64,000 nucleotides of DNA from Rhodoferax sp. (GTDB lineage Bacteria; Pseudomonadota; Gammaproteobacteria; Burkholderiales; Burkholderiaceae_C): positions 1-64,000 of the forward strand of contig NZ_JAUSLE010000063.1 of assembly GCF_030646845.1 (NCBI RefSeq), written 5' to 3'. Position numbers and translations under genes: made by a program. This document shows, one piece after another, positions 44,590 through 52,728 of the stretch. The notes beneath the pieces were generated by a model. That model was not told the origin of the DNA and ran no database searches. It was given only the letters and a program-made list of their open reading frames with translations. How positions within the stretch are numbered: the stretch's first letter is position 1; each line of letters starts with the position of its first letter.

Positions 44590-45690
44590 TCAGGGATAAA
44601 AAGCAAGCAATCGGTAGCCGGCAATCCGGTCCACCAAGTCTTCGGCCTTGACAGCCACAGCGAGAGACGCCGGCCACTCGGCGCTTGCCGCCAAGGTGTC
44701 AATTTTGGCCCCAAATTCGGACGGGAGAAACACACGTCGAACGACGGGTTGATCGAGCGAATTGGTCAAAGTCAACTCGATAGCCGGCACTGCCAGCGCG
44801 ACGGCTGCGGCATTCTTGAGCGTGAAGTTCACGCGGTAGGCGTCTCCTCGAATCTTGGTAAACGACGAGCTGTCAATCACGATCGATTCAATTCCTCGCA
44901 GGGGCGACAAGGTGCAATTCAAGACGACGCACGCCTTCTCCAGCCAGGGTTTGAGGCCGGGTTCCGAGGCCACGATCCGGTCGCGCTCATGAATCACGAT
45001 TTGCCCAGCCAGTCCGAGCGATAGCGCCAAAGTCAGGAAAACCAGAGTCGCCCGCATGAGTGGCCGGTCCCAGAGGGTGCCGGTTCTCTTGTCGCGCAAG
45101 AAAGATACCTCGCCCAATTCGGCAATGCTGTCGGGTTCAGCGTCATCGACATCCGGGTTGGCTTCGTGGTCGGGCAGCGCAGGCGTCGACCGGGTGGCGG
45201 ACGACCCGTCGAATTGCACATCCGGCCAATCCGCTGACAAGGAGATGACTTCGTCGGCCCGAGAAAATTCGTCCGGGATCGGATCCTCCAGAGGATGGTC
45301 TGGACCATTCCCTGCTGCGTCAGGCAGAATTTGTTCCTGTTCCTGTTCCTGTTCCTGATCCTGTTCCTGTTCCTGTTCCTGTTCCTGTTCCTGTTCCTGT
45401 TCCTGCTCAGCCAGCAGTGCATCGGGGCTGCCCTGACTGTCCCAATCCAGGTCAATATCAACAGGTTGAGGCGTGACATCCACCGCGTCTGTTGCGTGAG
45501 GAATGACGGCCGACTCTTCCGGCTGAATGGCTGGCCCCCCCCCGTCCGGCGGCATCTCCAGCAGGTGAAGCGACGCGTCAAAGACCTCGTCACATTGACC
45601 ACAGCGAACCCATCCTTCAGAAATCCGAAGCTGGTCCGGCACGACCTTGAACAGGGTCTCGCATGCCGGGCAACGTGTGATCAGGCTCAT
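44590..45690 (-). CDS. Zinc-ribbon, DUF3426 membrane protein with Gln-Glu repeat
   Basis: A 366-residue protein. The N-terminus is an MJ0042-type zinc finger with two C-x-x-C pairs (R-C-P-A-C-E-T-L-F-K-V and V-R-C-G-Q-C-D-E-V-F-D). A long acidic middle part contains an alternating Gln-Glu run of about 25 residues. One membrane helix follows near residue 215 (T-L-V-F-L-T-L-A-L-S-L-G-L-A-G-Q-I), then the DUF3426 domain (V-L-N-C-x-L, F-T-L-K-N-A-A, P-A-I-E-L-T-L-T-N). The gene order prmA, then this gene, then a PfkB kinase is familiar from betaproteobacteria. Function unknown. Confidence 0.85.
   Translation of the reverse strand: MSLITRCPACETLFKVVPDQLRISEGWVRCGQCDEVFDASLHLLEMPPDGGGPAIQPEESAVIPHATDAVDVTPQPVDIDLDWDSQGSPDALLAEQEQEQEQEQEQEQEQDQEQEQEQEQILPDAAGNGPDHPLEDPIPDEFSRADEVISLSADWPDVQFDGSSATRSTPALPDHEANPDVDDAEPDSIAELGEVSFLRDKRTGTLWDRPLMRATLVFLTLALSLGLAGQIVIHERDRIVASEPGLKPWLEKACVVLNCTLSPLRGIESIVIDSSSFTKIRGDAYRVNFTLKNAAAVALAVPAIELTLTNSLDQPVVRRVFLPSEFGAKIDTLAASAEWPASLAVAVKAEDLVDRIAGYRLLAFYP
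45334..45405. repeat. Hexanucleotide microsatellite, 12 units of TTCCTG
   Basis: Twelve consecutive six-base units on the plus strand, eleven TTCCTG and one ATCCTG (45358-45363). On the coding strand each unit CAGGAA gives Gln-Glu; the variant unit gives Asp in place of Glu. As the unit is a multiple of three, changes in copy number keep the frame. Confidence 0.97.
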
Positions 45691-45724
45691 GGTTGGCGAA
45701 TTGTAGGGGCGTGCCCGGGGAGCC

Positions 45725-46630
45725 TCAGCGCGTCGCGGTCATCAGTATCCAGCCGTCTTCCTGGTCAGCGATCTTGAGCTGACAATATGGCGCGTAGGCC
45801 TCCTTCAGCTCATCGGCCTGCCGCTCAAGAATGCCGGCCAACACCAGCGATCCACCGGGTGCCACTCGCGACCACAGCAGGGGCGCCAGCACCTTCAGAG
45901 GCGATGCCAGAATGTTGGCCAGCACCGTGTGATAAACGCCCGACACGGCATCGGGCAAACCTGCGTTGAGCCTGACGTCATTGGCCTGCGCATTCAGCAC
46001 GGTCGACTCAACGGCAGCATCGTCGATGTCGACCGCGTCAATGTCGGTGGCACCAAACTTGGCAGCACCGATGGCCAGAATTCCAGAACCACAACCGTAA
46101 TCCAGCACCCGACCCAAGTTGTTTTCGATTCGGGTCCCGTCGGGGCTGCCGTGCCGTGCAATCCACCGCAAACACATCCGGGTGGTCGGGTGGGTGCCGG
46201 TGCCGAATGCCAAGCCGGGATCAAGCCGGATGATGATGCGGGCCTGGGCCGGCGGCTCATGCCAGGTTGGCACAATCCAGAACTCCGGCGTGATATCCAC
46301 CGGCGTGAACTGGGACTGTGTCAGACGCACCCAATCCTGCTCAGGCACTTCCTGAATACCCAGAGTCTGGCAGTCCGCAAAGAAGTCCTGCGCCATCAGC
46401 AGTGCGAGAGCCTCTTTGGCCAACGCTTCTGAGGCATACAGTGCCGATATCCGTGAGCGCTGCCAGCCGTCTTTCGGCGGCGGCATGCCGGGCTCGCCAA
46501 ACAGAGCCTGCTCGGCATCGGTCTGCGCGTCGGCATCCTCCACACTCACGCTCAGGGCATCCAGCGCATCAAGGGCATCGCTCAGGGTTTCGACCCGGTT
46601 CTCCGGGCACATCAGGCTTAGTTCAAACAT
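45725..46630 (-). CDS. prmA: Ribosomal protein L11 methyltransferase
   Basis: A 301-residue SAM-dependent methyltransferase for L11. The substrate-binding N-terminal half begins F-E-L-S-L-M-C-P-E-N; the SAM motif is V-L-D-Y-G-C-G-S-G-I-L-A-I-G-A-A-K-F-G-A near residue 165, preceded by F-G-T-G-T-H-P-T-T, and V-L-A-N-I-L-A-S-P-L follows. It follows accC by 12 bases, giving accB-accC-prmA, the usual order in this group. Confidence 0.96.
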   Translation of the reverse strand: MFELSLMCPENRVETLSDALDALDALSVSVEDADAQTDAEQALFGEPGMPPPKDGWQRSRISALYASEALAKEALALLMAQDFFADCQTLGIQEVPEQDWVRLTQSQFTPVDITPEFWIVPTWHEPPAQARIIIRLDPGLAFGTGTHPTTRMCLRWIARHGSPDGTRIENNLGRVLDYGCGSGILAIGAAKFGATDIDAVDIDDAAVESTVLNAQANDVRLNAGLPDAVSGVYHTVLANILASPLKVLAPLLWSRVAPGGSLVLAGILERQADELKEAYAPYCQLKIADQEDGWILMTATR

Positions 46631-46642
46631 GCGATACCTGAC

Positions 46643-47992
46643 TCAGCGCTTGTGCTGGTCAAGCCACTCTTCAAGATAGTGAATATTGGTGCCGCCCGCC
46701 ATGAACTTGGCATCCACCATCAACTCCCGATGCAGGGCGATGTTGGTGTTGATGCCCTCGACCACGGTTTCGCCCAGGGCCGTGCGCATGCGGGCCATGG
46801 CCTGCTCGCGCGTATCGCCATGCACAATGATCTTGCCAACCATCGAATCGTAATTCGGAGGAACAAAGTAGTTCGTATAGATATGAGAATCCACCCGCAC
46901 GCCCGGGCCGCCCGGGGCGTGCCACATGGTGACACGGCCAGGTGAAGGAATGAACTTGTAGGGATCCTCCGCATTCACGCGACATTCAATGGCGTGCCCG
47001 CGAATTTCGATCTGCCGCTGTGTGAAGGGTAACTTCTCACCCGCCGCCACCATGATCTGGGTTTTGACAATGTCAATCCCGGTGATCATTTCCGTCACCG
47101 GGTGCTCCACCTGCACGCGGGTATTCATCTCGATGAAGTAAAACTCGCCATCTTCATACAAGAACTCGAAAGTCCCGGCCCCACGGTAGCCAATCTTCTT
47201 GCACGCCGCCACACACCGCTCGCCGACCCGGTCAATCAGCTTGCGTGGAATCCCCGGCGCGGGCGCTTCCTCCAGGATTTTCTGGTGGCGTCGCTGCATC
47301 GAACAATCACGTTCGCCCAAGTAAACCGCATTCTTGTGCTTGTCGGCCAGGATCTGGATCTCGATATGCCGGGGGTTCTGGAGGTATTTTTCCATATAGA
47401 CCGCCGGATTGCCGAACGCAGCGCCGGCTTCGGCTTTGGTCATGGCGACAGCATTGATCAAAGCCGCCTCGGTGTGCACTACACGCATGCCGCGCCCGCC
47501 ACCACCGCCCGCCGCCTTGATGATGACCGGATAGCCCACCGCCTTGGCAATGCGGCGAATCAGCACCGGATCATCCGGCAGTTCGCCTTCCGAGCCGGGC
47601 ACGCAGGGAACCCCTGCCTTGATCATGGCCTGCTTGGCAGAAACCTTGTCGCCCATGATTCGGATCGACTCGGGCGTCGGGCCAATGAACTGGAAGCCGC
47701 TTTTTTCCACCCGCTCTGCGAAATCGGCGTTTTCACTCAAGAAACCATATCCGGGATGAATTGCCTCGGCGTCCGTCACTTCTGCCGCCGAAATGATGGC
47801 GGGCATGTTCAGATAGCTGAGGGTTGACGAAGCGGGCCCGATGCACACCGCCTCCTCGGCGAGCTTCACGTATTTGGCCTCGCGGTCTGCCTCGGAATAG
47901 ACCATGACAGCCTTGATGCCGAGTTCGCGACAGGCTCGTTGAATTCTGAGGGCGATTTCGCCCCGGTTGGCAACCAGGATTTTCTTGAACAT
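46643..47992 (-). CDS. accC: Biotin carboxylase subunit of acetyl-CoA carboxylase
   Basis: A 449-residue ATP-grasp enzyme that carboxylates biotin on AccB. It starts [20 protein letters not shown], has the glycine-rich loop [12 protein letters not shown], the E-E-A-P-A-P-G block and the metal/bicarbonate site [16 protein letters not shown]. The length equals that of E. coli AccC. It follows accB by 18 bases. Confidence 0.98.
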   Translation of the reverse strand: MFKKILVANRGEIALRIQRACRELGIKAVMVYSEADREAKYVKLAEEAVCIGPASSTLSYLNMPAIISAAEVTDAEAIHPGYGFLSENADFAERVEKSGFQFIGPTPESIRIMGDKVSAKQAMIKAGVPCVPGSEGELPDDPVLIRRIAKAVGYPVIIKAAGGGGGRGMRVVHTEAALINAVAMTKAEAGAAFGNPAVYMEKYLQNPRHIEIQILADKHKNAVYLGERDCSMQRRHQKILEEAPAPGIPRKLIDRVGERCVAACKKIGYRGAGTFEFLYEDGEFYFIEMNTRVQVEHPVTEMITGIDIVKTQIMVAAGEKLPFTQRQIEIRGHAIECRVNAEDPYKFIPSPGRVTMWHAPGGPGVRVDSHIYTNYFVPPNYDSMVGKIIVHGDTREQAMARMRTALGETVVEGINTNIALHRELMVDAKFMAGGTNIHYLEEWLDQHKR

Positions 47993-48010
47993 GGGAATTA
48001 CTGGTTTGCG

Positions 48011-48457
48011 TCATTCGATCACGAACAGCGGCTGTCCGTATTCAACGGCTTGACCGTTCTCGCAGAGAATCTGCGTCACGGTTCCCGATTTGTCGGCTTC
48101 AATTTCATTGAGAATCTTCATGGCCTCAATGATGCAGACTGTCTCGCCTGCCTTGATTGAGTCCCCGACTTCAACAAAGGCTTTGGCACCCGGCGACGAC
48201 GAACGGTAGAAAGTACCGACCATCGGCGACTTGACGGTATGACCGACCACTACCGGCACCGGCGCAGCGACTGGCTCCACACTCTGGACTGGCACCGCGC
48301 CCGGTGCGGGCATGGCGACCGGCGCCGCGTAATGCTGAACCATGGCGCCGCCACCCTTGACGATGCGGACTTTGCCTTCTGCTTCCGTGATTTCCAGCTC
48401 CGAGACATTTGATTCCGACACAAGGTCAATCAGCGTCTTCAGTTTTCTAAGATCCAT
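48011..48457 (-). CDS. accB: Biotin carboxyl carrier protein
   Basis: A 148-residue carrier. The N-terminal part [11 protein letters not shown] is typical; a Pro/Ala/Val-rich linker at residues 45-75 separates it from the biotinyl domain, which carries [10 protein letters not shown] with the biotinylated lysine. The 170 bases upstream (48458-48627) hold its promoter region but no aroQ gene, which often precedes accB in proteobacteria. Confidence 0.97.
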   Translation of the reverse strand: MDLRKLKTLIDLVSESNVSELEITEAEGKVRIVKGGGAMVQHYAAPVAMPAPGAVPVQSVEPVAAPVPVVVGHTVKSPMVGTFYRSSSPGAKAFVEVGDSIKAGETVCIIEAMKILNEIEADKSGTVTQILCENGQAVEYGQPLFVIE

Positions 48458-48627
48458 GAGGTCTCCAACGATTTTTAAGTAATGGCCGGCGAATTTACCT
48501 TAAATTCCACATAAATGCAGCCATCTTCTTGCATTTTACAGAATTCAAGTATTGATTTTCATGATCATCATCTTGCCCGATGACACTGCAGAGCACCTGA
48601 ACGATGCCTGCCCGCTGCAATCCGCGC

Positions 48628-49194
48628 CTATTTCACCAAAGCCCATGCCCGCAGATTGTCCGGCGTGACTTTGCCCATTTTACGATGCGCGACCAGGCCA
48701 TCTGATCCGAGCACCACGGTGAACGGCAAACCGCCACTCAAATTGCCAAGGGATCTGCCCGTCTCCACCCCGGACACGCCTGCCAGCACCACTGGAAAAC
48801 TCACTGGCGTCTTGGCCAGAAAGCGCTTGACTGGATCCGGCTGATCGACCGCCAAGCCGAGAACTTTCCAGCCTTTGGCTGAATGTTCCTGATAAAAGCG
48901 ACTCAATAGCGGAAGTTCCTCCACACAAGGCGGACACCAGGTGGCCCAGAAGTTCAACAGGAGAGGTTTGCCAAGCAGTGACGACATCTGGAGCACATTG
49001 CCATCAAGCGCCGCAAATTGCAGCTGCCATAGCGCGGACTCAGCCGCTGGCGCCATCGCTTGCGGTTGATAGGTTCGCCAAGCCAGGCCGATACCGCCCA
49101 GCGCGGCGGCACTGGCCACCGCGCCCATCAGCCAGCGTCGGCGGCTTCTGGACAATTGGCCTGCAGTTTCGGGAGAAGAATTAGAGTCAGTCAT
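48628..49194 (-). CDS. TlpA-like membrane-anchored thiol-disulfide oxidoreductase
   Basis: A 188-residue protein with an arginine-rich N-terminus followed by one membrane anchor (W-L-M-G-A-V-A-S-A-A-A-L-G-G-I-G-L-A-W) and a thioredoxin fold with the active site F-W-A-T-W-C-P-P-C-V-E-E-L-P. The cis-proline region is G-G-L-P-F-T-V-V-L. The R-S-R-R-R-W-L pattern resembles a twin-arginine signal but lacks the full consensus. It probably reduces periplasmic thiols, for example in cytochrome c maturation. Its start overlaps the upstream gene's stop as ATGA. Confidence 0.9.
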   Translation of the reverse strand: MTDSNSSPETAGQLSRSRRRWLMGAVASAAALGGIGLAWRTYQPQAMAPAAESALWQLQFAALDGNVLQMSSLLGKPLLLNFWATWCPPCVEELPLLSRFYQEHSAKGWKVLGLAVDQPDPVKRFLAKTPVSFPVVLAGVSGVETGRSLGNLSGGLPFTVVLGSDGLVAHRKMGKVTPDNLRAWALVK

Positions 49195-49784
49195 GGCTGC
49201 TGATCATGCAACAAACGCCGCAGCGCCGCCATATCACCGCGCGGCGTGCGTCCCTTGGCGTCAGGACGCAACGCGCCCCGCACGTCATCGCGGTCGTACA
49301 CCAGCAAATGAACGCCCACTTCTTCATTGAGGTCAGGGCAGAAAGCGTGCACGCTCAGCGCCTCAACCGATTCACCGTTAAACCCGGTGACGGTGCGCGG
49401 CTCATAGTCGACTTGATGGTCAATCAGCGATATCTCGGCCGATTTGCTGTCATCACAAAACAATTGAATATAAATATCCGACAAACGCGTCGCGGTACCG
49501 TGCCAGACAGCACCGCCCAGATACGGCCGAAACAAGGCCATGCGCTCCATCCAGACCAGGGCGAGGCGACGCAAGGCCAACAGTTCGCCCGGTTGGGTGT
49601 CGGCGCAGAAAACCGAAATGTATTCCACCACCGCGTCTTCGATCTCGTCATTGCCAGGCAAGGCGGTGCGTCCTGGCAAACCCAGCTGCTTGACGGCGCG
49701 GCGCTTTGCCGGCCCAAACTCAAGCCCCTCCTCCACCACCATCCGCGCAGCGACTGATGAGATTTCTGATTTCACGGTGTCCAT
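49191..49784 (-). CDS. Conserved protein of unknown function next to mpl
   Basis: About 197 residues without a signal peptide or membrane segment. Features are an Ala/Arg-rich N-terminal helix (V-A-A-R-M-V-V-E-E-G-L-E-F-G-P-A-K-R-R-A), a central helical part with R-R-L-A-L-V-W-M-E-R-M-A-L-F-R-P-Y-L-G-G-A-V-W-H-G-T-A, and a C-terminal part with F-C-D-D-S-K-S-A-E and L-V-Y-D-R-D-D-V-R-G-A-L-R. The block around G-A-V-W-H-G-T-A faintly recalls nucleotidyltransferase-fold starts, but I would not name it so. The start is the ATG at 49784 or the one at 49817. It diverges from mpl and overlaps the tlpA-like gene by 4 bases. Confidence 0.75.
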   Translation of the reverse strand: MDTVKSEISSVAARMVVEEGLEFGPAKRRAVKQLGLPGRTALPGNDEIEDAVVEYISVFCADTQPGELLALRRLALVWMERMALFRPYLGGAVWHGTATRLSDIYIQLFCDDSKSAEISLIDHQVDYEPRTVTGFNGESVEALSVHAFCPDLNEEVGVHLLVYDRDDVRGALRPDAKGRTPRGDMAALRRLLHDQQP

Positions 49785-49839
49785 AAGCCGCCATTTTGCC
49801 CCTGTTTCTGCCAGCATGGCAGCAGCCTAAAATCCAGCC

Positions 49840-51324
49840 ATGCACATTCATATTCTTGGTATTTGCGGGACATTCATGGGTGGCCTGGCCGCGCTGGCGC
49901 GCGAAGCCGGCCACAAGGTCACCGGTTGTGACACGGGCGTCTATCCCCCCATGAGCGACCAGTTACGCGCGCTCGGCATTGAACTGATTGAAGGCTTTGG
50001 CGCCGACCAGTTGGCACTGAAGCCGGACATGTTTGTGGTGGGTAACGTGGTCAGTCGTGCTCACCTCGCCGATGGAACCCCGAAGTTTCCCTTGATGGAA
50101 GCCATTCTGGACGCCGGCCTCCCCTACACCAGCGGCCCGCAATGGCTGGCCGAGCACGTGCTCCAAGGCCGCCATGTCATCGCCGTGGCCGGCACCCATG
50201 GCAAGACCACCACCACGGCCATGATCGCGTGGATACTGGAATATGCTGGCCTGCAACCCGGTTTTCTGGTGGGCGGGGTGCCCATGAATTTCGATGTTTC
50301 CGCCAGACTGGGCGGTGGCAAAGCCGAACGCAGCGCAGGGCCGCCCCATGCAAGTTCAGCCCCCTCGGGGGGCAGCGCAGCACACGCCGTGCCGAGCGTG
50401 GGGGCCTGTTTCGTCATTGAGGCCGACGAATACGACACCGCATTTTTCGACAAGCGCAGCAAGTTTGTGCACTACCGCCCGCGTACGGCCGTGCTCAACA
50501 ACCTTGAGTTTGACCATGCGGACATTTTTGACGATCTGGCTGCAATCGAGCGCCAGTTTCACCACCTGGTGCGTACCGTGCCGGGCAAAGGCCCGCATGG
50601 CTCGGGCCGCATCGTGGTGAATGGTCTGGAAGAAAGCCTGGCACGGGTGCTGCACATGGGCTGCTGGAGCGAAGTTCGCAGCTTTGGCGCGGCGGTGAGT
50701 GACTTCACCGCCGCCGGCGAGCCCGATGCGTTCGACGTCCTCTACCAGGGCCAGACCGTGGGTCATGTGAAGTGGGCACTGACCGGTGTGCACAACCAGC
50801 TCAACGCCCTGGCGGCCATTGCCGCGGCCCAGCATGTGGGAGTTGCGCCCGACGTCGCAGCCAATGCCCTGGCGACCTTTGAAAATGTGAAACGACGCAT
50901 GGAAGTGCGGGGCACCGTGCAAGTGGCCGGCGGCGCCATCACCGTCTACGACGATTTTGCCCACCACCCGACTGCCATCCGGACCACCGTGGACGGCCTG
51001 CGCCGCAAGGTGGGGCCTGATCAACGCATCCTGGCGGTGTTCGAACCCCGCAGCAACACCATGAAGCTGGGCACCATGAAGGCCCAGCTTCCCTGGAGCC
51101 TGGAAGACGCTGACCTGGCCTTTTGCCACGGCGGCGGTCTGGGCTGGGACGCGCGCGACGCCCTGGCCAGCATGGGCAGCAAAGCACAAGTCGCCGACAC
51201 CATCATTGAGTTGGTGGCACAGGTGCTGGTGCAAGCGCGCCCCGGCGACCACATCCTGTGCATGAGCAATGGCGGCTTTGGCGGCATTCACCTCAAGCTG
51301 CTGCAGGCGCTACAAAATAAATAG
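49840..51324 (+). CDS. mpl: Murein tripeptide ligase Mpl with in-frame repeat insertion
   Basis: A 494-residue Mur-ligase that joins recycled murein tripeptide to UDP-MurNAc. It begins H-I-H-I-L-G-I-C-G-T-F-M-G-G-L-A, has the ATP loop A-G-T-H-G-K-T-T-T-T-A, V-I-E-A-D-E-Y-D-T-A-F-F-D-K-R-S-K-F, L-N-N-L-E-F-D-H-A-D-I-F and V-Y-D-D-F-A-H-H-P-T-A-I. It is about 37 residues longer than E. coli Mpl. Most of the excess is a stretch at residues about 160-190 (A-G-P-P-H-A-S-S-A-P-S-G-G-S-A-A-H-A) encoded by a repeat. The stop codon TAG lies in another repeat copy. Confidence 0.95.
   Translation: MHIHILGICGTFMGGLAALAREAGHKVTGCDTGVYPPMSDQLRALGIELIEGFGADQLALKPDMFVVGNVVSRAHLADGTPKFPLMEAILDAGLPYTSGPQWLAEHVLQGRHVIAVAGTHGKTTTTAMIAWILEYAGLQPGFLVGGVPMNFDVSARLGGGKAERSAGPPHASSAPSGGSAAHAVPSVGACFVIEADEYDTAFFDKRSKFVHYRPRTAVLNNLEFDHADIFDDLAAIERQFHHLVRTVPGKGPHGSGRIVVNGLEESLARVLHMGCWSEVRSFGAAVSDFTAAGEPDAFDVLYQGQTVGHVKWALTGVHNQLNALAAIAAAQHVGVAPDVAANALATFENVKRRMEVRGTVQVAGGAITVYDDFAHHPTAIRTTVDGLRRKVGPDQRILAVFEPRSNTMKLGTMKAQLPWSLEDADLAFCHGGGLGWDARDALASMGSKAQVADTIIELVAQVLVQARPGDHILCMSNGGFGGIHLKLLQALQNK
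50320..50406. repeat. GC-hairpin repeat inserted in frame in mpl
   Basis: A stretch with the strong hairpin GCCCCC-TCG-GGGGGC at 50359-50373, flanked by GGGCCGCCCCATGCAAG and GCGCAGCACACG/GCCGAGCGTGGGGGCC. I recognise this as resembling an intergenic repeat common in Comamonadaceae. It adds about 28 residues between S-A-R-L-G and F-V-I-E-A-D-E-Y-D, which are nearly adjacent in E. coli Mpl. Confidence 0.75.
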
Positions 51325-51363
51325 CTATCCATGCAGTAAATACGGGGGCTAGAGGCCAAAAAC
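51309..51363 (+). repeat. Dispersed repeat copy at the mpl 3' end
   Basis: GCTACAAAAtaaATAGCTATCCATGCAG, then AAATACGGGGGCTAGAGGCC and an A-rich tail. It includes the last codons and the stop TAG of mpl and lies between the converging mpl and aroG. Confidence 0.78.
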
Positions 51364-51381
51364 ACCTCCAACCCCGGCGAC

Positions 51382-52521
51382 TTAACGCGCCCGGCGCGCC
51401 TTGACTGCCTGCGACAACACCTCCAGGGACTGGAGCGAGTCTTCCCAGCCCAGGCAGGCATCGGTGATGCTCTTGCCATATTCCAGCTTGGCCGCGTCGT
51501 CTTTACCCGGGGTGAACTTCTGGGCACCCGCATGGAGGTGGCTCTCCACCATCACGCCAAACACGCTGGTGGAACCACCGGCAATTTGGGCCGCAATGGC
51601 GCGCGCCACGTCCAGCTGCTTCTCATGCTGCTTGCTGCTGTTGGCGTGACTGCAGTCCACCATCAGCGTGGCCGGCAATTTGGCCTTCTCCAGATCCTTG
51701 CAGGCTGCGGCCACGCTGGCAGCGTCATAGTTCGGTGCCTTGCCGCCGCGCAGGATGACGTGACAGTCGGGGTTGCCATTGGTCTGCACAATCGCCACCT
51801 GGCCGTTCTTGTGCACTGACAGAAAGTGGTGCCCGCCGGCGGCCGCCTGAATGGCATCGGTGGCGATCTTGATATTGCCGTCCGTACCGTTCTTGAAGCC
51901 AATCGGCGCCGACAGGCCGGAGGCCAGTTCACGGTGCACCTGGCTCTCCGTCGTGCGCGCACCAATGGCGCCCCACGAAATCAAGTCACCCAGGTACTGG
52001 GGCGAGATCACGTCCAGAAACTCGCTGCCGGCGGGCAGGCCCATGCGGTTGATTTCAATCAGCAACTGACGCGCAATGCGCAGGCCTTCGTCAATGCGGA
52101 AGCTCTCGTCCAGGTAGGGGTCGTTGATCAGCCCCTTCCAGCCGACCGTGGTGCGCGGCTTCTCGAAGTACACGCGCATCACGATTTCCAGCGTGTCGGC
52201 ATACTTCTCGCGCTGCACTTTGAGCTGGCGCGCATAGTCCAGCGCGGCGGCAGGATCGTGGATGGAGCAGGGGCCAATCACGACCAGCAGGCGGTCATCC
52301 TTGCCGGCCATGATCTCGTGGATGCGCCGGCGGGTGCTGCTGATCAGCGACTCCACCGGGGTGCCGCGGATTGGGAAGAAGCGGATTAAATGCTCGGGAG
52401 GAGGCAACACTGTGATGTCCTTGATGCGTTCGTCGTCGGTCTGGCTGGTGCGGTCGGTGGGGTGGGCGACAGGGTTCGCATACCAGGCATCGGTACCGGC
52501 GGCGGTGGCTTTGGCATTCAT
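51382..52521 (-). CDS. aroG: Class I DAHP synthase (3-deoxy-7-phosphoheptulonate synthase)
   Basis: A 379-residue AroAI-alpha enzyme that condenses phosphoenolpyruvate and erythrose-4-phosphate, the entry to aromatic amino acid synthesis. Seen: V-V-I-G-P-C-S-I-H-D-P-A-A-A-L-D-Y-A, E-K-P-R-T-T-V-G-W-K-G, G-A-I-G-A-R-T-T-E-S-Q, the M-V-D-C-S-H-A-N-S-S-K block and G-V-M-V-E-S-H-L. The ribosome-binding site AGGAG lies 8 bases before the ATG. Which aromatic amino acid inhibits it cannot be told from sequence. It is preceded by a leader with an aromatic leader peptide and a terminator, so transcription is very likely controlled by attenuation. Confidence 0.97.
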   Translation of the reverse strand: MNAKATAAGTDAWYANPVAHPTDRTSQTDDERIKDITVLPPPEHLIRFFPIRGTPVESLISSTRRRIHEIMAGKDDRLLVVIGPCSIHDPAAALDYARQLKVQREKYADTLEIVMRVYFEKPRTTVGWKGLINDPYLDESFRIDEGLRIARQLLIEINRMGLPAGSEFLDVISPQYLGDLISWGAIGARTTESQVHRELASGLSAPIGFKNGTDGNIKIATDAIQAAAGGHHFLSVHKNGQVAIVQTNGNPDCHVILRGGKAPNYDAASVAAACKDLEKAKLPATLMVDCSHANSSKQHEKQLDVARAIAAQIAGGSTSVFGVMVESHLHAGAQKFTPGKDDAAKLEYGKSITDACLGWEDSLQSLEVLSQAVKARRAR

Positions 52522-52562
52522 GGTGAGGCTCCTAGGTCAGAGTAATAAAGTCAAAAAAGCAT

Positions 52563-52591
52563 AAAAAAACCGCCGGGGGTGCCGGCGGTTT
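52563..52591 (-). terminator. Attenuator terminator in the aroG leader
   Basis: On the minus strand AAACCGCCGG (52591-52582) pairs with CCGGCGGTTT (52576-52567), a 10-base-pair stem closed by a 5-base loop and followed by a run of seven T. It ends about 42 bases before the aroG start, so it would block aroG transcription unless its 5' arm is taken up by the upstream segment at 52636-52644 (TGC-GGCGGT complementary to ACCGCCGGCA with one bulge). Confidence 0.9.
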
Positions 52592-52623
52592 CTGGAAGAT
52601 CAGGACGTTTTCTTTGGGTACGT

Positions 52624-52692
52624 TCAGAACTCTCTACCGCCGCAGGCGCTTGAGAACCAAAAGTAGCTAAAGTAAAAACAGGCCGAATTCAT
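52624..52692 (-). CDS. Aromatic-rich leader peptide of aroG (22 codons)
   Basis: Read by hand on the minus strand: ATG at 52692, TGA at 52626-52624. The peptide starts M-N-S-A-C-F-Y-F-S-Y-F-W-F and continues with Ser-Ser-Ala-Cys-Gly-Gly. Codons 6-13 contain four Phe, two Tyr and one Trp with one Ser between them. This is the hallmark of attenuation leaders such as pheL and trpL. The codons after the aromatic cluster form a hairpin (TTCTC/GAGAG outside, CGCC/GGCG inside) that a stalled ribosome would disrupt. No strong ribosome-binding site is visible; the likely promoter would make the transcript start at or just before the ATG. Confidence 0.88.
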   Translation of the reverse strand: MNSACFYFSYFWFSSACGGREF

Positions 52693-52699
52693 GGCATTA

Positions 52700-52708
52700 A
52701 ATGTAGCA
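52700..52708 (-). promoter_or_regulatory. Possible extended -10 promoter of the aroG leader
   Basis: The minus strand reads TGCTACATT (52708-52700), an extended -10 of form TG-n-TACATT. Its usual start point would fall at about 52691-52694, at the leader-peptide ATG. The tldD stop is at 52729, so the promoter would lie in the short tldD-leader gap. No clear -35 is seen. Confidence 0.4.
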
Positions 52709-52728
52709 CAGTGATGCTTGGCGCCGGC

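Noticed and set aside
45334..45405. Phase-variable on/off switch in the DUF3426 gene
   Set aside because: The six-base unit is a multiple of three, so slippage cannot shift the reading frame.
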